This document shows, in pieces, positions 36,408 to 45,371 of a stretch of 64,000 nucleotides of DNA. The position numbers were made by a program, and so were the translations under genes. Origin of the DNA: Haematomicrobium sanguinis DSM 21259 (GTDB taxonomy: Bacteria; Actinomycetota; Actinomycetes; Actinomycetales; Micrococcaceae); NCBI RefSeq assembly GCF_000688395.1, contig NZ_JIAG01000002.1, positions 62,001 to 126,000 on the forward strand, written 5' to 3'. The notes under the pieces were generated by a model. It was not told the DNA's origin. It saw only the letters and a program-made list of their open reading frames with translations, and did not search any database. Position 1 is the stretch's first letter, and every line of letters begins with the position of its first letter.

Positions 36408-39293
36408 CTAGTCGGCTGCGGCCGCCAGTTCTTCAATGGACGGGCAGGAACACACCAAATTCCGGTCCCCGTAGGCCTGCTCGACGCGGCGCACCGGCGG
36501 CCAGTATTTGGCCAGCGGGTCCACCCCGCCGGGGTACACGGCCTCGGCGCGCGTGTAGGGGTGCTCCCACTCCTCTGTGAGCGAGCGGGCGGTGTGCGGA
36601 GCGTTGACCAGCGGGTTATCCAACGCGTCCCACTCCCCCGATTCCACCTTCGCGATTTCGGCGCGGATCGCGATCATCGCGTCGATAAAACGGTCCACTT
36701 CGGCCAGGTCCTCGGACTCGGTCGGCTCCACCATGAGCGTGCCCGCGACCGGGAAGGACATGGTCGGGGCATGGAAACCGTAGTCGATCAGGCGCTTTGC
36801 GACGTCATCCACGCTGACCCCGCTCGCGGCGGTGATGCCACGCAAGTCCAGAATGCACTCGTGGGCGACCAGATGGTTCGGCCCGGTGTAGAGGATCGGG
36901 TAATGCTCGCTTAGTCGGCGTGCAATGTAGTTCGCGGAGAGGATTGCGGTTTGGGTGGCGCGCTTGAGCCCCTCCGGCCCCATCATGCGGATGTACGCCC
37001 AGGAGATCGGCAGGATTGACGCGCTGCCATACGGCGCCGCAGACACGAGACCCACGGGACGCCCGGGTTCTTCGGCCTCGGCCAGCGAGCGGGCCGGAAG
37101 GAATGGGGCCAGGTGCTCGCGCACCGCCACCGGGCCGACGCCCGGTCCGCCGCCGCCGTGTGGGATGCAGAAGGTTTTGTGCAGGTTCAGGTGGGAGACG
37201 TCGCCGCCAAACTTGCCCGGTTTCGCAAGTCCTACCAGCGCATTGAGATTCGCGCCGTCCACATAGACCTGGCCACCCGCCTCATGCACCAGCGCGCAGA
37301 CGTTGGCGATGTCGGATTCGAAAACACCGTGCGTGGACGGGTAGGTCAGCATGATCGCAGCGATCTTGCCCTCATGCTCGTGCAATCGGCGCTTGAGGTC
37401 ATCGCCGTCGATATTGCCAAATCCATCGGTGGCGACCGGAACCACCTTCAGCCCGGCCATCACGGCGGAGGCCGCGTTGGTGCCGTGCGCGCTGGTGGGG
37501 ATCAGGCAAATATCGCGTTCGGTATCCCCACGGGATTGGTGGTACGCGTGAATCGCCAGCAGCCCAGCCAACTCGCCTTGCGAACCGGCGTTCGGTTGAA
37601 TGGACACCGAGTCATAACCGGTGATTTCGGCCAAATAGTTTTCCAGACCCGCGGCCAGCTCCCGGATCCCTGCGGTGTCCTCGGCGGGCGCAAACGGGTG
37701 CAACCCGGAGAATTCCTCCCAAGTTACCGCCGCCATCTCCGCCGCCGCGTTCAGCTTCATGGTGCATGAACCCAGCGGAATCATCCCGCGATCCAGCGCA
37801 TAATCGTAGTCCGCGAGCCGCTTGAGGTAGCGCATCATTTGGGTTTCGGTGCGGTAGGCGTGGAAGACCGGGTTGGCCAGGTAGTCATCGCTGCGCTCGG
37901 GCAGATGTACGACGGCGTGTTCCCCGCTTTCCGGGGCCACTTGCCTTCCGCTGATCTCGCCAAAAATGGTGGCGAGGGCGGCAATATCGGCGTCGGTCAC
38001 CGTTTCATCCACGGCGACCTGAACGGTATCGGCGTCAATGCGGCGAAGCAGGTACCCAGCTTTTTGGGCTTGGGCGAGGATCTCATCCGCCTGGCCGGGG
38101 GTGTTGAGGCGCACGGTGTCGAAGAACTGCTCGTTGGACTGGGTGAAACCGGCTTGTTCGGCGAGGGCTGCGACATGAGCGGCGTAGCCATGGACGCGGG
38201 CGGCTATGCGCTTGAGCCCCTGCGGGCCGTGGTAGACCGCGTACATTCCGGCCATGACCGCCAGCAGCACCTGTGCGGTACAAATATTGGAGGTCGCCTT
38301 TTCGCGGCGGATGTGTTGCTCCCGGGTTTGCAGCGCTAGACGGTACGCGATCTCCCCCGCGGCGTCCTTGGACACACCGACCAGACGCCCGGGCAGCGAT
38401 CGCTCCAAGCCCTCTCGGACGGCCATGTATCCGGCGTGCGGTCCGCCGAATCCCATCGGCACGCCGAAGCGTTGGGAGGTACCGACCGCGACATCCGCGC
38501 CCTGGCTTCCCGGGGACGGGATCATGGTGAGCGCCAGCAGATCCGCGGCCACGGCGCTCATGATGCCCTGGGATGCGAGGTTTTCGATCAGGGGACCCAG
38601 CTCGCGGATACGGCCGGAATCGCCGGGATACTGGATCATTGCGCCGAAGAAGTCGCCGTCCGGGATGGGCTCGTCAAAGTTGTGTTCGACAATCGGGATG
38701 CCGACGGCGCGGGCCCGGTTGGCGATGACATCTTTGGTTTGCGGGAAAGCATCGGCGTCGACAAGGAAGGCGGCGTCCGGGCTGGCCTTGCGGTTCACGC
38801 GGCGCAGCAGGGCCATGGCTTCCGCCGCGGCTGTGCCTTCATCCAGCATGGACGCATTGGCAATGTTCATACCGGTGAGATCGGCAACCATGGTTTGAAA
38901 GTTGAGCAGCGCTTCCAGACGTCCCTGCGAAATTTCGGGCTGGTATGGGGTGTAGGCGGTGTACCAGGACGGGTTTTCGAGAATATTGCGCTTGATCACT
39001 TGCGGGGTGAACGTCCCGTAGTAGCCCTGGCCGATCAGCGAGCGGTGCACGGTGTTGCCCTTGGCGAGAGCGCGCAGTTCGGCGAGCATCTCTTCTTCGC
39101 TGAGCGAGCCCGGAAGGTCAAGTTCCGCTTGAACCTTAATGGAAGCTGGGAGTGCGGCCTCGCTCAGCGCGTCTAACGAGCCATACCCCAGGGTGCTCAA
39201 CATATGATTTAGATCAGAGTCTCGTGTAACCCCGATATGACGATCTTGAAATAACCCCGTTGAGGGTTCCAGTGACTCAAAAGTGTTCAACAT
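36408..39293 (-). CDS. gcvP: Glycine dehydrogenase (decarboxylating), P-protein of the glycine cleavage system
   Basis: PLP enzyme that decarboxylates glycine and loads the aminomethyl group on GcvH. A single-chain, 961-residue P-protein: [15 protein letters not shown] at the start, [23 protein letters not shown] (core [16 protein letters not shown]) in the first half. The PLP lysine lies in [20 protein letters not shown] near residue 700. The open frame extends upstream, but ATG at 39293 has GGAG 3 nt before it and matches the family start. gcvH lies 3.6 kb away; gcvT is not in the window. The next gene on this side is divergent, 79 nt off. I saw no glycine riboswitch in that gap. Confidence 0.96.
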   Translation of the reverse strand: MLNTFESLEPSTGLFQDRHIGVTRDSDLNHMLSTLGYGSLDALSEAALPASIKVQAELDLPGSLSEEEMLAELRALAKGNTVHRSLIGQGYYGTFTPQVIKRNILENPSWYTAYTPYQPEISQGRLEALLNFQTMVADLTGMNIANASMLDEGTAAAEAMALLRRVNRKASPDAAFLVDADAFPQTKDVIANRARAVGIPIVEHNFDEPIPDGDFFGAMIQYPGDSGRIRELGPLIENLASQGIMSAVAADLLALTMIPSPGSQGADVAVGTSQRFGVPMGFGGPHAGYMAVREGLERSLPGRLVGVSKDAAGEIAYRLALQTREQHIRREKATSNICTAQVLLAVMAGMYAVYHGPQGLKRIAARVHGYAAHVAALAEQAGFTQSNEQFFDTVRLNTPGQADEILAQAQKAGYLLRRIDADTVQVAVDETVTDADIAALATIFGEISGRQVAPESGEHAVVHLPERSDDYLANPVFHAYRTETQMMRYLKRLADYDYALDRGMIPLGSCTMKLNAAAEMAAVTWEEFSGLHPFAPAEDTAGIRELAAGLENYLAEITGYDSVSIQPNAGSQGELAGLLAIHAYHQSRGDTERDICLIPTSAHGTNAASAVMAGLKVVPVATDGFGNIDGDDLKRRLHEHEGKIAAIMLTYPSTHGVFESDIANVCALVHEAGGQVYVDGANLNALVGLAKPGKFGGDVSHLNLHKTFCIPHGGGGPGVGPVAVREHLAPFLPARSLAEAEEPGRPVGLVSAAPYGSASILPISWAYIRMMGPEGLKRATQTAILSANYIARRLSEHYPILYTGPNHLVAHECILDLRGITAASGVSVDDVAKRLIDYGFHAPTMSFPVAGTLMVEPTESEDLAEVDRFIDAMIAIRAEIAKVESGEWDALDNPLVNAPHTARSLTEEWEHPYTRAEAVYPGGVDPLAKYWPPVRRVEQAYGDRNLVCSCPSIEELAAAAD

Positions 39294-39372
39294 AACTCCA
39301 GTTGATCTGACCAACACAGCTAGTCTAGTTGGCAGAACAGTGTGGCGATGACAGTTAGGTGCGGTTGACTCG

Positions 39373-40260
39373 GTGCAGGTAGTGAGCATAAGCAGTCTTA
39401 AGGGTGGAGTCGGCAAAACGTCCGTGACACTGGGCTTGGCGTCAGCGGCCCTCAATGCGGGGCTCAATACGCTGGTGATCGACCTCGACCCGCACGCCGA
39501 CGCCACCACCGGCCTCGATGTTCGCGCGCAGACCGGACGCGCGGGCTCGCGCATGGATATCGGCCGCATGCTGCGCTACCCGAAGCGCTATCTCTTAAGC
39601 GATAACGTGGCTCATTCTGGCTGGACCACCCGGGTGGATTCGAACGGGATGGACCGCCATACCCCGCTCTTGGATGTCGCCCAGGGGTCGGCCTTTTCCG
39701 GTATTTACGATCGCCCCGACATTAGCAAGCGGGACTTGAAGCGTCTTCCGCTTTTGCTGTCCAAGGTGCGCGGCTACGATCTGGTGCTGATTGACTGCCC
39801 GCCAAGCTTGAACGGGCTCACCCGGATGGCGTGGGTGGCGAGCAACCGCGTCCTTTTGGTGGCGGAACCGCAGCTGTTTTCCGTGGCCGGTACCGAGCGC
39901 ACCATGCGCGCGATGCAGATGTTGCGCGAGGAAGTCCCGCATTTGAGCGTCACGACCAGCATTGTGGCAAACCGCGTGCGCCCCGAGTCGACCGAGCACA
40001 CTTTCCGGCTGAGCGAGATTCGCGGCATGTTCGGCGATCAACTGTTGAGCCCGGTCTTGGACGAGGTGCCCAATTGGCAGCAAATTCAGGGCGCCGCGCA
40101 CGCGGTACACCAGTGGCCCGAAGATAATGCGCGCGCTACCGCGAAGCGATTCGATGAGTTGCTGGCGCAAATTGTTTCTCTCCCCGCGCGGCCAGCGGAG
40201 AGCAAGGACGAAACGTCTACGGGCGCTACGACGCGCCGTCAAGCGCTACACCGTAACTAA
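39373..40260 (+). CDS. Orphan ParA-family ATPase
   Basis: A 295-residue ParA/Soj-type ATPase without a ParB gene beside it. Deviant Walker [20 protein letters not shown] (about 7-25), [17 protein letters not shown] (about 35) and [15 protein letters not shown] (about 138) are clear. The C-terminus (about 270-295) is Glu/Thr/Arg-rich and variable. Such proteins place chromosomes, polar complexes or division sites; which one cannot be read here. It starts with GTG at 39373 (a GTG three codons later is possible) and no clear ribosome site is present. It is convergent with the MerR gene. Confidence 0.85.
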   Translation: MQVVSISSLKGGVGKTSVTLGLASAALNAGLNTLVIDLDPHADATTGLDVRAQTGRAGSRMDIGRMLRYPKRYLLSDNVAHSGWTTRVDSNGMDRHTPLLDVAQGSAFSGIYDRPDISKRDLKRLPLLLSKVRGYDLVLIDCPPSLNGLTRMAWVASNRVLLVAEPQLFSVAGTERTMRAMQMLREEVPHLSVTTSIVANRVRPESTEHTFRLSEIRGMFGDQLLSPVLDEVPNWQQIQGAAHAVHQWPEDNARATAKRFDELLAQIVSLPARPAESKDETSTGATTRRQALHRN

Positions 40261-40337
40261 AAGCGAGCGCGTGCGGGTACGTCCCCGCGCGCGACTTGAG
40301 GAGAGCGCCCTCACATTGGAAGCGCGATCTTTCGGTA

Positions 40338-40934
40338 TTAGCTTGCGGCCGAGTCACGAGCCTTGCGGCGGCGCGCGGCAAGTTCGTCTTCGGGGTAATC
40401 GTGCTCTTCGTGAGATTCGGACGGAAGTTGCGAGAGGCTGCCCTGCACTTCCCGCCACACATGTCCAACGTCGATACCGAACACGCCTTGACCGCCACGC
40501 ACCAGGTCAAATACCTCGTCTGGCGAGGTGCATTCATAGACGCTCGCGCCATCGCTCATGAGCGTGATGTTAGAAAGGTCTTCCACGCCGAAACTGCGCA
40601 AGTGCTCGACCGCGGTGCGAATTTGCTGAAGCGACACGCCCGTGTCCAACAGGCGTTTGACCACCTTAATCACCAAAATGTCGCGGAAGCCGTAGAGCCG
40701 TTGGGAGCCGGAACCGGATGCACCGCGGACGGCAGGTTCAACCAGCCCGGTGCGCGCCCAATAATCGAGTTGCCGGTAGGTGATCCCCACGGCCTTGCAC
40801 ACGGTCGGGCCGCGGTAGCCGGCATCCTCATCCAGGATGGGAAGGTCATCGGTGAAGAGCACTCCCTGAGAACCCACCGGGCCGTCAATGCCGTCAGGGG
40901 TCCCCGCCGTACTGGCGTGCTGTGTCGGACTCAC
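40338..40934 (-). CDS. MerR-family regulator, Rv1830 (ResR) type
   Basis: A 198-residue regulator. The winged helix GYRGPTVCKAVGITYRQLDYWARTGLVEPAV (core VCKAVGITYRQLDYWART) lies near residues 35-66. RLYGFRDILVIKVVKRLLDTG and a dimerisation helix follow, and a charged C-terminus (HEEHDYPEDELAARRRKARD) ends the protein. Gene order garA-ftsR-nuclease-this gene equals Rv1827-Rv1830 of M. tuberculosis, where Rv1830 (ResR/McdR) influences growth and division control. I chose the GTG at 40934 because GAGGAGG lies 6 nt upstream. It has its own promoter with a dyad. Confidence 0.88.
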   Translation of the reverse strand: MSPTQHASTAGTPDGIDGPVGSQGVLFTDDLPILDEDAGYRGPTVCKAVGITYRQLDYWARTGLVEPAVRGASGSGSQRLYGFRDILVIKVVKRLLDTGVSLQQIRTAVEHLRSFGVEDLSNITLMSDGASVYECTSPDEVFDLVRGGQGVFGIDVGHVWREVQGSLSQLPSESHEEHDYPEDELAARRRKARDSAAS

Positions 40935-41032
40935 TACTGCCTCCTCATTGGCGGTTCCACAGGGAAAGTGTGCGAGTTGCGTCAAGTACACGTCTCTTTA
41001 GTGTGCGCCTCACGCAGTGATGATGCAATGGG

Positions 41033-41075
41033 AACCTTCTACCTCTACAGTAAGGTTGGTCCCGCGCTCAGGCAA
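41033..41075 (-). promoter_or_regulatory. Promoter and dyad of the Rv1830-type MerR gene
   Basis: Minus-strand TTGCCT (41075-41070), 17-nt spacer, TACTGT (41052-41047). A 25-bp imperfect dyad with arms AACCTT and AAGGTT (41033-41057) covers the -10 and the start region. It lies in the 197-nt gap upstream of the MerR gene and may be an autoregulatory site. Confidence 0.5.
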
Positions 41076-41131
41076 CGATCTTGCACCCGTGAAAAATTCG
41101 TGTCGCAACCGTATTGTGACTTTTCCGGCGG

Positions 41132-41623
41132 CTAGCGCTCGAAGTCTTCGGGTTCCACGTCGTCTAAAAACTCCCGGAACTGCCGCAATTGCGCCTCTTG
41201 CGACGCGGATGCCTCATCCTCTTCGTCCTCGGCGTCCATGAGAACCCCGGAGTCTTCTAGCACCTCATCGACGCAGCGAATGGGGCAGTGCGCGCGCAGG
41301 GCGAGGGCAATTGCGTCCGAAGCGCGCGAGCTCACGGACGAACCATCGTCAAACTCGAGTCTGGCGTGGAAGGTCGTGTCTTCAACGGCGGTGATAGTCA
41401 CGGCCTGTAGCTGATGGGAAAAATTGCCGATGACCGTGATGAGCAGGTCATGGGTCATCGGCCGCGGCGGCCGGATGCCCTGCTGTTCAAAGGCGATGGC
41501 GCTCGCTTCGGGGGCACCCATCCAAATGGGAAGATAACGCGGCCCGCTGGTCTCCTTGAGCAGAACCAATGGTTGATTGGAAGGCACTTCGATGCGAACT
41601 CCAATCACTTCCAGCTCTTTCAC
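41132..41623 (-). CDS. Bifunctional nuclease family protein (DUF151)
   Basis: A 163-residue DUF151/BFN protein, homologous to Rv1829. Family signature: VLLKETSGPRYLPIWMGAPEASAIAF (core RYLPIWMGAPEASAIA), RPMTHDLLITVI and DARLEF-type FHARLEFDDG. ASDAIALALRAHCPIR is the conserved final block. The C-terminal 35 residues are acidic (EDEEDEASASQEA). Plant BFN proteins have DNase and RNase activity; for bacterial members the role is not settled. Start is GTG at 41623, with GGGGTGG 5 nt upstream (41629 also possible). It lies 20 nt after ftsR in one operon. Confidence 0.88.
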   Translation of the reverse strand: MKELEVIGVRIEVPSNQPLVLLKETSGPRYLPIWMGAPEASAIAFEQQGIRPPRPMTHDLLITVIGNFSHQLQAVTITAVEDTTFHARLEFDDGSSVSSRASDAIALALRAHCPIRCVDEVLEDSGVLMDAEDEEDEASASQEAQLRQFREFLDDVEPEDFER

Positions 41624-41643
41624 GCGCACGCCACCCCAAATAC

Positions 41644-42384
41644 TTAGGTGTCGATGCGCGCGAGCTGTTCTGAGACCAGCGCCGAATGCAGGTTCAGGCA
41701 CAGGGAGGCCAAATTCTTGGCGGTATCCGCGGCATGTGCCTTTGCCGAGGTGTCCTTGCGCGAGGACAACGGAATAGTAGCGCGCTCAATAAGCCCGGCT
41801 TCTCGTTCGGCTGCTGCCTTGAAGGGTCGGAGGTGCCGTGGCTCGATTCCGTGCGCAGCCAATCCCGCCGCGGCCTTGGCGATGAGCAACGCGCTTTCAC
41901 CGAAAACATCGGAATTGGACGGAATGAGCCCAAAATTCATGAGTTCGCGCACCAAGGTTGCGCTTGCACCCGATTCCGCGACGAGTTCGTTAAAGCCTAG
42001 TTTGCGCGCCTTGGCGTGCAGCGCCGCCGCATCCTGGTTGGACAGCAAACGCGGTGAAATCTTGACCGACCCGGGTAGCGAATCCGGGTGTTCGCCACGA
42101 TCGATGGCGTCCAGATAGTCCTTAATGACTTTCAACGGCAGGTATTGATCACGTTGCAACGCCAAGACGAACCGGAGCCGTTCGACATCGTGAGCATCGT
42201 ATTTGCGGTAACCGGCACGCGTGCGTTGCGGTGAAATCAGCCCCTTGTCTTCCAAGAAGCGAATTTTCGAGGTCGTGACCTGGGGAAATTCCTCGCTCAG
42301 TTCGGTCAGGACCTCGCCGATGTTCATGGCACCGGGCTTCCGGCGGGCTGAAGACGAGTGTGTATGCGGAAGAGATGACACCAC
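41644..42384 (-). CDS. ftsR: FtsR-type MerR regulator (Rv1828/Cg1631 family)
   Basis: A 246-residue MerR protein. The N-terminal MNIGEVLTELSEEFPQVTTSKIRFLEDKG (core TTSKIRFLEDKGLISP), GYRKYDAHDVERLRFVLALQRD and YLPLKVIKDYLDAI are hallmark sequences of Rv1828/FtsR. In Corynebacterium FtsR activates ftsZ. Position directly after garA supports orthology. The C-terminal half is helical and ends in LNLHSALVSEQLARID. Start is GTG at 42384 with AGGGGT about 10 nt upstream; the ATG at 42327 is an alternative but lacks a good ribosome site. A plausible target is the dyad-rich ftsZ promoter at 2305-2350 (inference). Confidence 0.85.
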   Translation of the reverse strand: MVSSLPHTHSSSARRKPGAMNIGEVLTELSEEFPQVTTSKIRFLEDKGLISPQRTRAGYRKYDAHDVERLRFVLALQRDQYLPLKVIKDYLDAIDRGEHPDSLPGSVKISPRLLSNQDAAALHAKARKLGFNELVAESGASATLVRELMNFGLIPSNSDVFGESALLIAKAAAGLAAHGIEPRHLRPFKAAAEREAGLIERATIPLSSRKDTSAKAHAADTAKNLASLCLNLHSALVSEQLARIDT

Positions 42385-42397
42385 TGGACAAGTACCC

Positions 42398-42883
42398 CTA
42401 GCGATTTTCGGTCGCGTTGGTATCGGCAGCGGGCGAATAATAGGTCAGCACAAACTTGCCGATTTGCACTTCGGTGCCCGTGCTCAGGGCGACCTGATCA
42501 ACCCGGTCATTGTTGACGTAGGTGCCATTCAAACTATTGGTGTCAACCAGCGTGTACCCTTCCGGGGTGCGGCGAAATTCGGCGTGCGAACGGCTCACCG
42601 TCACATCGTCAAGAAAGACGTCGGCTTCGGGGTGGCGGCCGGCGGTAATGACGTCTTGGTCAAGTAAGAACCGGGCACCCTCATTGGGCCCCGAGTGCGC
42701 AATCAACAGTGCGGAACCGGCCGGAAGCGCAGCGACAGCTTGCAACTGTTCCTCGGTAAGCCGAGGTTGAATCGCCATCGCTGCAGTTACGGGAGGAAGA
42801 CTGACAGACGTTGATTCCGCTGCTGAGACGTCATCGCTTCCGGTGCGATGTGTAGCATCGTCAGACTCAGCATTAAATGCCAT
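42398..42883 (-). CDS. garA: FHA-domain protein of the GarA/OdhI family
   Basis: A 161-residue regulator. In Mycobacterium and Corynebacterium the unphosphorylated protein inhibits 2-oxoglutarate dehydrogenase and glutamate dehydrogenase, and kinases release it. The FHA domain (about 75-150) is intact: ITAGRHPEADVFLDDVTVSRSHAEF, core AGRHPEADVFLDDVTVSRSH, then LVDTNSLNGTYVN. The N-terminal phosphosite, ETTS in GarA and OdhI, reads ESTS here (AAESTSVSLPP). The PknG-site Thr is replaced by Ser and the PknB-site Thr is kept. I chose the ATG at 42883 because GGGGAGG lies 6 nt upstream. It sits 36 nt after gcvH, in one operon with ftsR. Confidence 0.92.
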   Translation of the reverse strand: MAFNAESDDATHRTGSDDVSAAESTSVSLPPVTAAMAIQPRLTEEQLQAVAALPAGSALLIAHSGPNEGARFLLDQDVITAGRHPEADVFLDDVTVSRSHAEFRRTPEGYTLVDTNSLNGTYVNNDRVDQVALSTGTEVQIGKFVLTYYSPAADTNATENR

Positions 42884-42919
42884 GAGTGACCTCCCCAAGT
42901 TGTGTTCCGTGCCGTTGAA

Positions 42920-43306
42920 CTAGCCTACCTGCTGCTGGTAGTCCTCCGCACTGAGAAGTCCCTCAAAATCTGCAACGTCAGACAATTTCACTTCCAAGAG
43001 CCAACCGCCGGCGTACGGGGCCGAGTTCAACAGCGCCGGATCCGCGTCCAGGTCCTCGTTGCGTGCCACCACTTCGCCGGACAGCGGGGCATAAATATCG
43101 CTCACGCTCTTCGTGGATTCCACCTCGCCCACCACGTCGTTTCCGGTAATGGCGGTGCCAGCCTCGGGCATTTGGACGTAAACGATGTCGCCGAGCGCGT
43201 CTTGGGCGAAGTCGGTGATGCCCACTCGCACGACTCCCTCATCATTAGGGGCGGAAACCCACTCATGCTCGGCGGTGTACTTCAGGTCAGCGGGAATCTC
43301 AGACAT
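42920..43306 (-). CDS. gcvH: Glycine cleavage system H protein
   Basis: Lipoylated carrier between GcvP, GcvT and GcvL. The 128-residue protein shows YTAEHEWVSA at the start, GITDFAQDALGDIVYVQMPEAG in the middle (core FAQDALGDIVYVQ) and the lipoyl site EVESTKSVSDIYAPLSGEV with the modified Lys near residue 64. The glycine-rich end WLLEVKLSDVADFEGLLSAEDY is typical. ATG at 43306 with AAAGG 5 nt upstream. It heads the gcvH-garA-ftsR-nuclease operon, the same order as Rv1826-Rv1829. Confidence 0.95.
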   Translation of the reverse strand: MSEIPADLKYTAEHEWVSAPNDEGVVRVGITDFAQDALGDIVYVQMPEAGTAITGNDVVGEVESTKSVSDIYAPLSGEVVARNEDLDADPALLNSAPYAGGWLLEVKLSDVADFEGLLSAEDYQQQVG

Positions 43307-43413
43307 GGGTGGGCCTTTCGAAGTTCGGATGCCACGAGGCAATCGAGGATGACTTTCACTTTTTAGCATAGTCGGGTGTGCGCACGCACACATTCCTTTG
43401 CAAAGATGGATTC

Positions 43414-44331
43414 ATGGCCGATAACTCAAAAATCGATCGCATCTTGAAAGACATGGAAGCGCTGAACGCGGTGGACACCTCAAAGGTGGGCTCCCCGAGT
43501 GCCAGCACACTGGCGACCGCGGAAGCACCAGCAACTCGCGGGTCCGCGGGTGCAGCGAGCGTTCCCTCGCGTGCCGAACGGGCTGATCGGCGCCGCGGTG
43601 ACGAGGCACTGGACGGTCGGCGCAAACGCTGGTGGGGTCAACTTCTCGCGGCCCTCGTGGTGGCTGTTCTCTGGGCAGTGCTCTTTCTTCTCGTTGCCCC
43701 GTTCTTGGTTCAGTGGTGGGTCGATCTGTTAGGCACATGGGTTAATGGCGACTATTACGCCGGCATCCTCTTCGGGCTGGCTTTCGGCGCCGTATCCGCG
43801 CTGGTGACGGCCCTCTTGCTGATTCCGGTGTTGAGTTCGCGCACCGGCTGGGTTATCAGTTTGATCTTTGCGATTCTGGCGAGCGCCGGGGCGTTTGGCT
43901 GGATTCTCTCGCTCAGCGCGCTCTTTGCTCCCGAGGCCAATTCGATGCGAGCGCGCGAAAGCCTCACCGTCGAGCGCGTCGGCGAGTTCCACCTGGCCGC
44001 CGGCATCTCCTCGATTGTGGTTCTGCTGCTCGTCCTGGCCGCTCTCGGCTTCGCTTTGAGCTACCGCCGGCGCGGACGCCAACTGCGCGAGCTTCGCGGG
44101 GGCGCTGTATCAGACCGCACAGCGCAAGACCGCACTGCACCCGTCAGCACAGTGCCAAACCGCACAGCGCCGGCAACCACAACCGCTGTGACGGCTCGTA
44201 CCGCCCCCGCATCGACTCCGGCCCCGGCACCCCAGACACCCGAAACTACCTCCGCCGCGGAACCGACCAAGAAGTCGGACAAAAAAGACGACGGCCCGGA
44301 CTACAGCGACTGGATGTCCAAGATCGAGTAA
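43414..44331 (+). CDS. Membrane protein of unknown function with Thr/Ala/Pro-rich tail
   Basis: A 305-residue protein. It has a hydrophilic N-terminal part of about 80 residues beginning ADNSKIDRILKDMEAL. Four membrane segments follow (LLAALVVAVLWAVLFLLVAPF; GILFGLAFGAVSALVTALLL; VISLIFAILASAGAFGWILSL, all partly overlapping these cores; and ISSIVVLLLVLAALGFALSY). The cytoplasmic tail of about 80 residues contains degenerate repeats of [D/N/A]RTAP, then Lys/Asp-rich KKSDKKDDGPDYSDWMSKIE. No family recognised. ATG at 43414 with GGA 4 nt upstream. It is divergent from gcvH and convergent with the RarD gene. Confidence 0.75.
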   Translation: MADNSKIDRILKDMEALNAVDTSKVGSPSASTLATAEAPATRGSAGAASVPSRAERADRRRGDEALDGRRKRWWGQLLAALVVAVLWAVLFLLVAPFLVQWWVDLLGTWVNGDYYAGILFGLAFGAVSALVTALLLIPVLSSRTGWVISLIFAILASAGAFGWILSLSALFAPEANSMRARESLTVERVGEFHLAAGISSIVVLLLVLAALGFALSYRRRGRQLRELRGGAVSDRTAQDRTAPVSTVPNRTAPATTTAVTARTAPASTPAPAPQTPETTSAAEPTKKSDKKDDGPDYSDWMSKIE

Positions 44332-44337
44332 GCGCGG

Positions 44338-45258
44338 TTACACCCGTGCGCGCAGCCGGGCTATGCGCGCGGTGCGCAACATGTCCACGGTGAAAATCAC
44401 GAGCGCCACCCACACGAGCGAAAAGCCAACCCAGCGCTCCGGCGGCATGGACTCGCCCAAGACCAGCACCGCGATCAAGAACTGCAGGGTCGGCGCCAGG
44501 TACTGGAGCAGTCCAATCGTGCTTAGCGGCAGCCGCCGGGCGGCGGCCCCAAAGAGAATCAGCGGCATTGCGGTGACCACACCGGAGGCGGCAAGAATCC
44601 AGAAATGACCGGCGCCTTCGCTGAACAGCGTGACCTGTCCTTGGGCGCCCAACACCAGCATCACCGCCGCGGCAACCGGGGTCAGAAACAGTGTCTCGAC
44701 GCTCAGCGAAGTCACGGCCGTTGTGCGCGCACCCACCCGGTTCTTCACATACCCATACAACCCGAAGCTGAACGCGAGGATCAGCGCCACCCAGGGAACC
44801 GATCCATACGCGATGCCCAGCACCAAGATTGCGGCGGCTCCCAGCGCGACGGCGATCCACTGCAAGACACGCAACCGCTCGCGCAGCACGACCACCCCGA
44901 TCAGCACCGAGACGAGCGGGTTCATGAAGTAGCCGAGCGCCGCCTCAATTGCGTGATGCGAGAGCACCGCCCAGGTGTAGGTAAACCAGTTGACCGCGAT
45001 CAGTGCGGACGCCAAGAGCAACCACAGGGCGGTTCTGCGTGAGGCGAGGGCACCCCAAAACTCGCGCCACAACCGCATGACGCTCAAGAGAATCAGACAA
45101 AAGACGAGCGAAAACAGCACTCGCGCCGACACGATCTCAAACGGCCCGGCCGGGGCCAAGAGCACAAAATACAGCGGCAGTAGCCCCCAGAGCAGATAGG
45201 CCAGCAGGCCATACAGGGTTCCGGCGGCGTAGGGGGTTTTCGTGCGCACGAAGCTCAT
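44338..45258 (-). CDS. RarD-type EamA permease
   Basis: A 306-residue transporter with about ten membrane segments in two EamA halves. The N-terminus GTLYGLLAYLLWGLLPLYFVLL and SARVLFSLVFCLILL are typical of RarD. SALIAVNWFTYTWAVLSHHAIEAALGYFMNPL (core IAVNWFTYTWAVLSHHAIEA) is its strongest signature. RarD proteins relate to chloramphenicol sensitivity, but their natural substrate is unknown. ATG at 45258; the upstream frame to 45336 shows no similarity. No strong Shine-Dalgarno is seen. It is divergent from glutaminase. Confidence 0.88.
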   Translation of the reverse strand: MSFVRTKTPYAAGTLYGLLAYLLWGLLPLYFVLLAPAGPFEIVSARVLFSLVFCLILLSVMRLWREFWGALASRRTALWLLLASALIAVNWFTYTWAVLSHHAIEAALGYFMNPLVSVLIGVVVLRERLRVLQWIAVALGAAAILVLGIAYGSVPWVALILAFSFGLYGYVKNRVGARTTAVTSLSVETLFLTPVAAAVMLVLGAQGQVTLFSEGAGHFWILAASGVVTAMPLILFGAAARRLPLSTIGLLQYLAPTLQFLIAVLVLGESMPPERWVGFSLVWVALVIFTVDMLRTARIARLRARV

Positions 45259-45371
45259 CAGATCACACCAACACCTACGCCACCAACCCGAGCCTTGCCG
45301 CGAGTACGACGGCGTATCCCCCACACGAGCGCGCACGGCTCCGGAGTGCCGCTCACCGATAGAGTGAGTTT

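Noticed and set aside
39294-39372. Possible glycine riboswitch before gcvP
   Set aside because: The gap is only 79 nt and I see none of the conserved paired aptamer core; the region upstream of gcvH lacks it as well.
40261-40337. Terminator between parA and the MerR gene
   Set aside because: A G+C-rich stem with a bulge (near 40269-40290) is possible but has no U-tract and pairs imperfectly; not strong enough to call.
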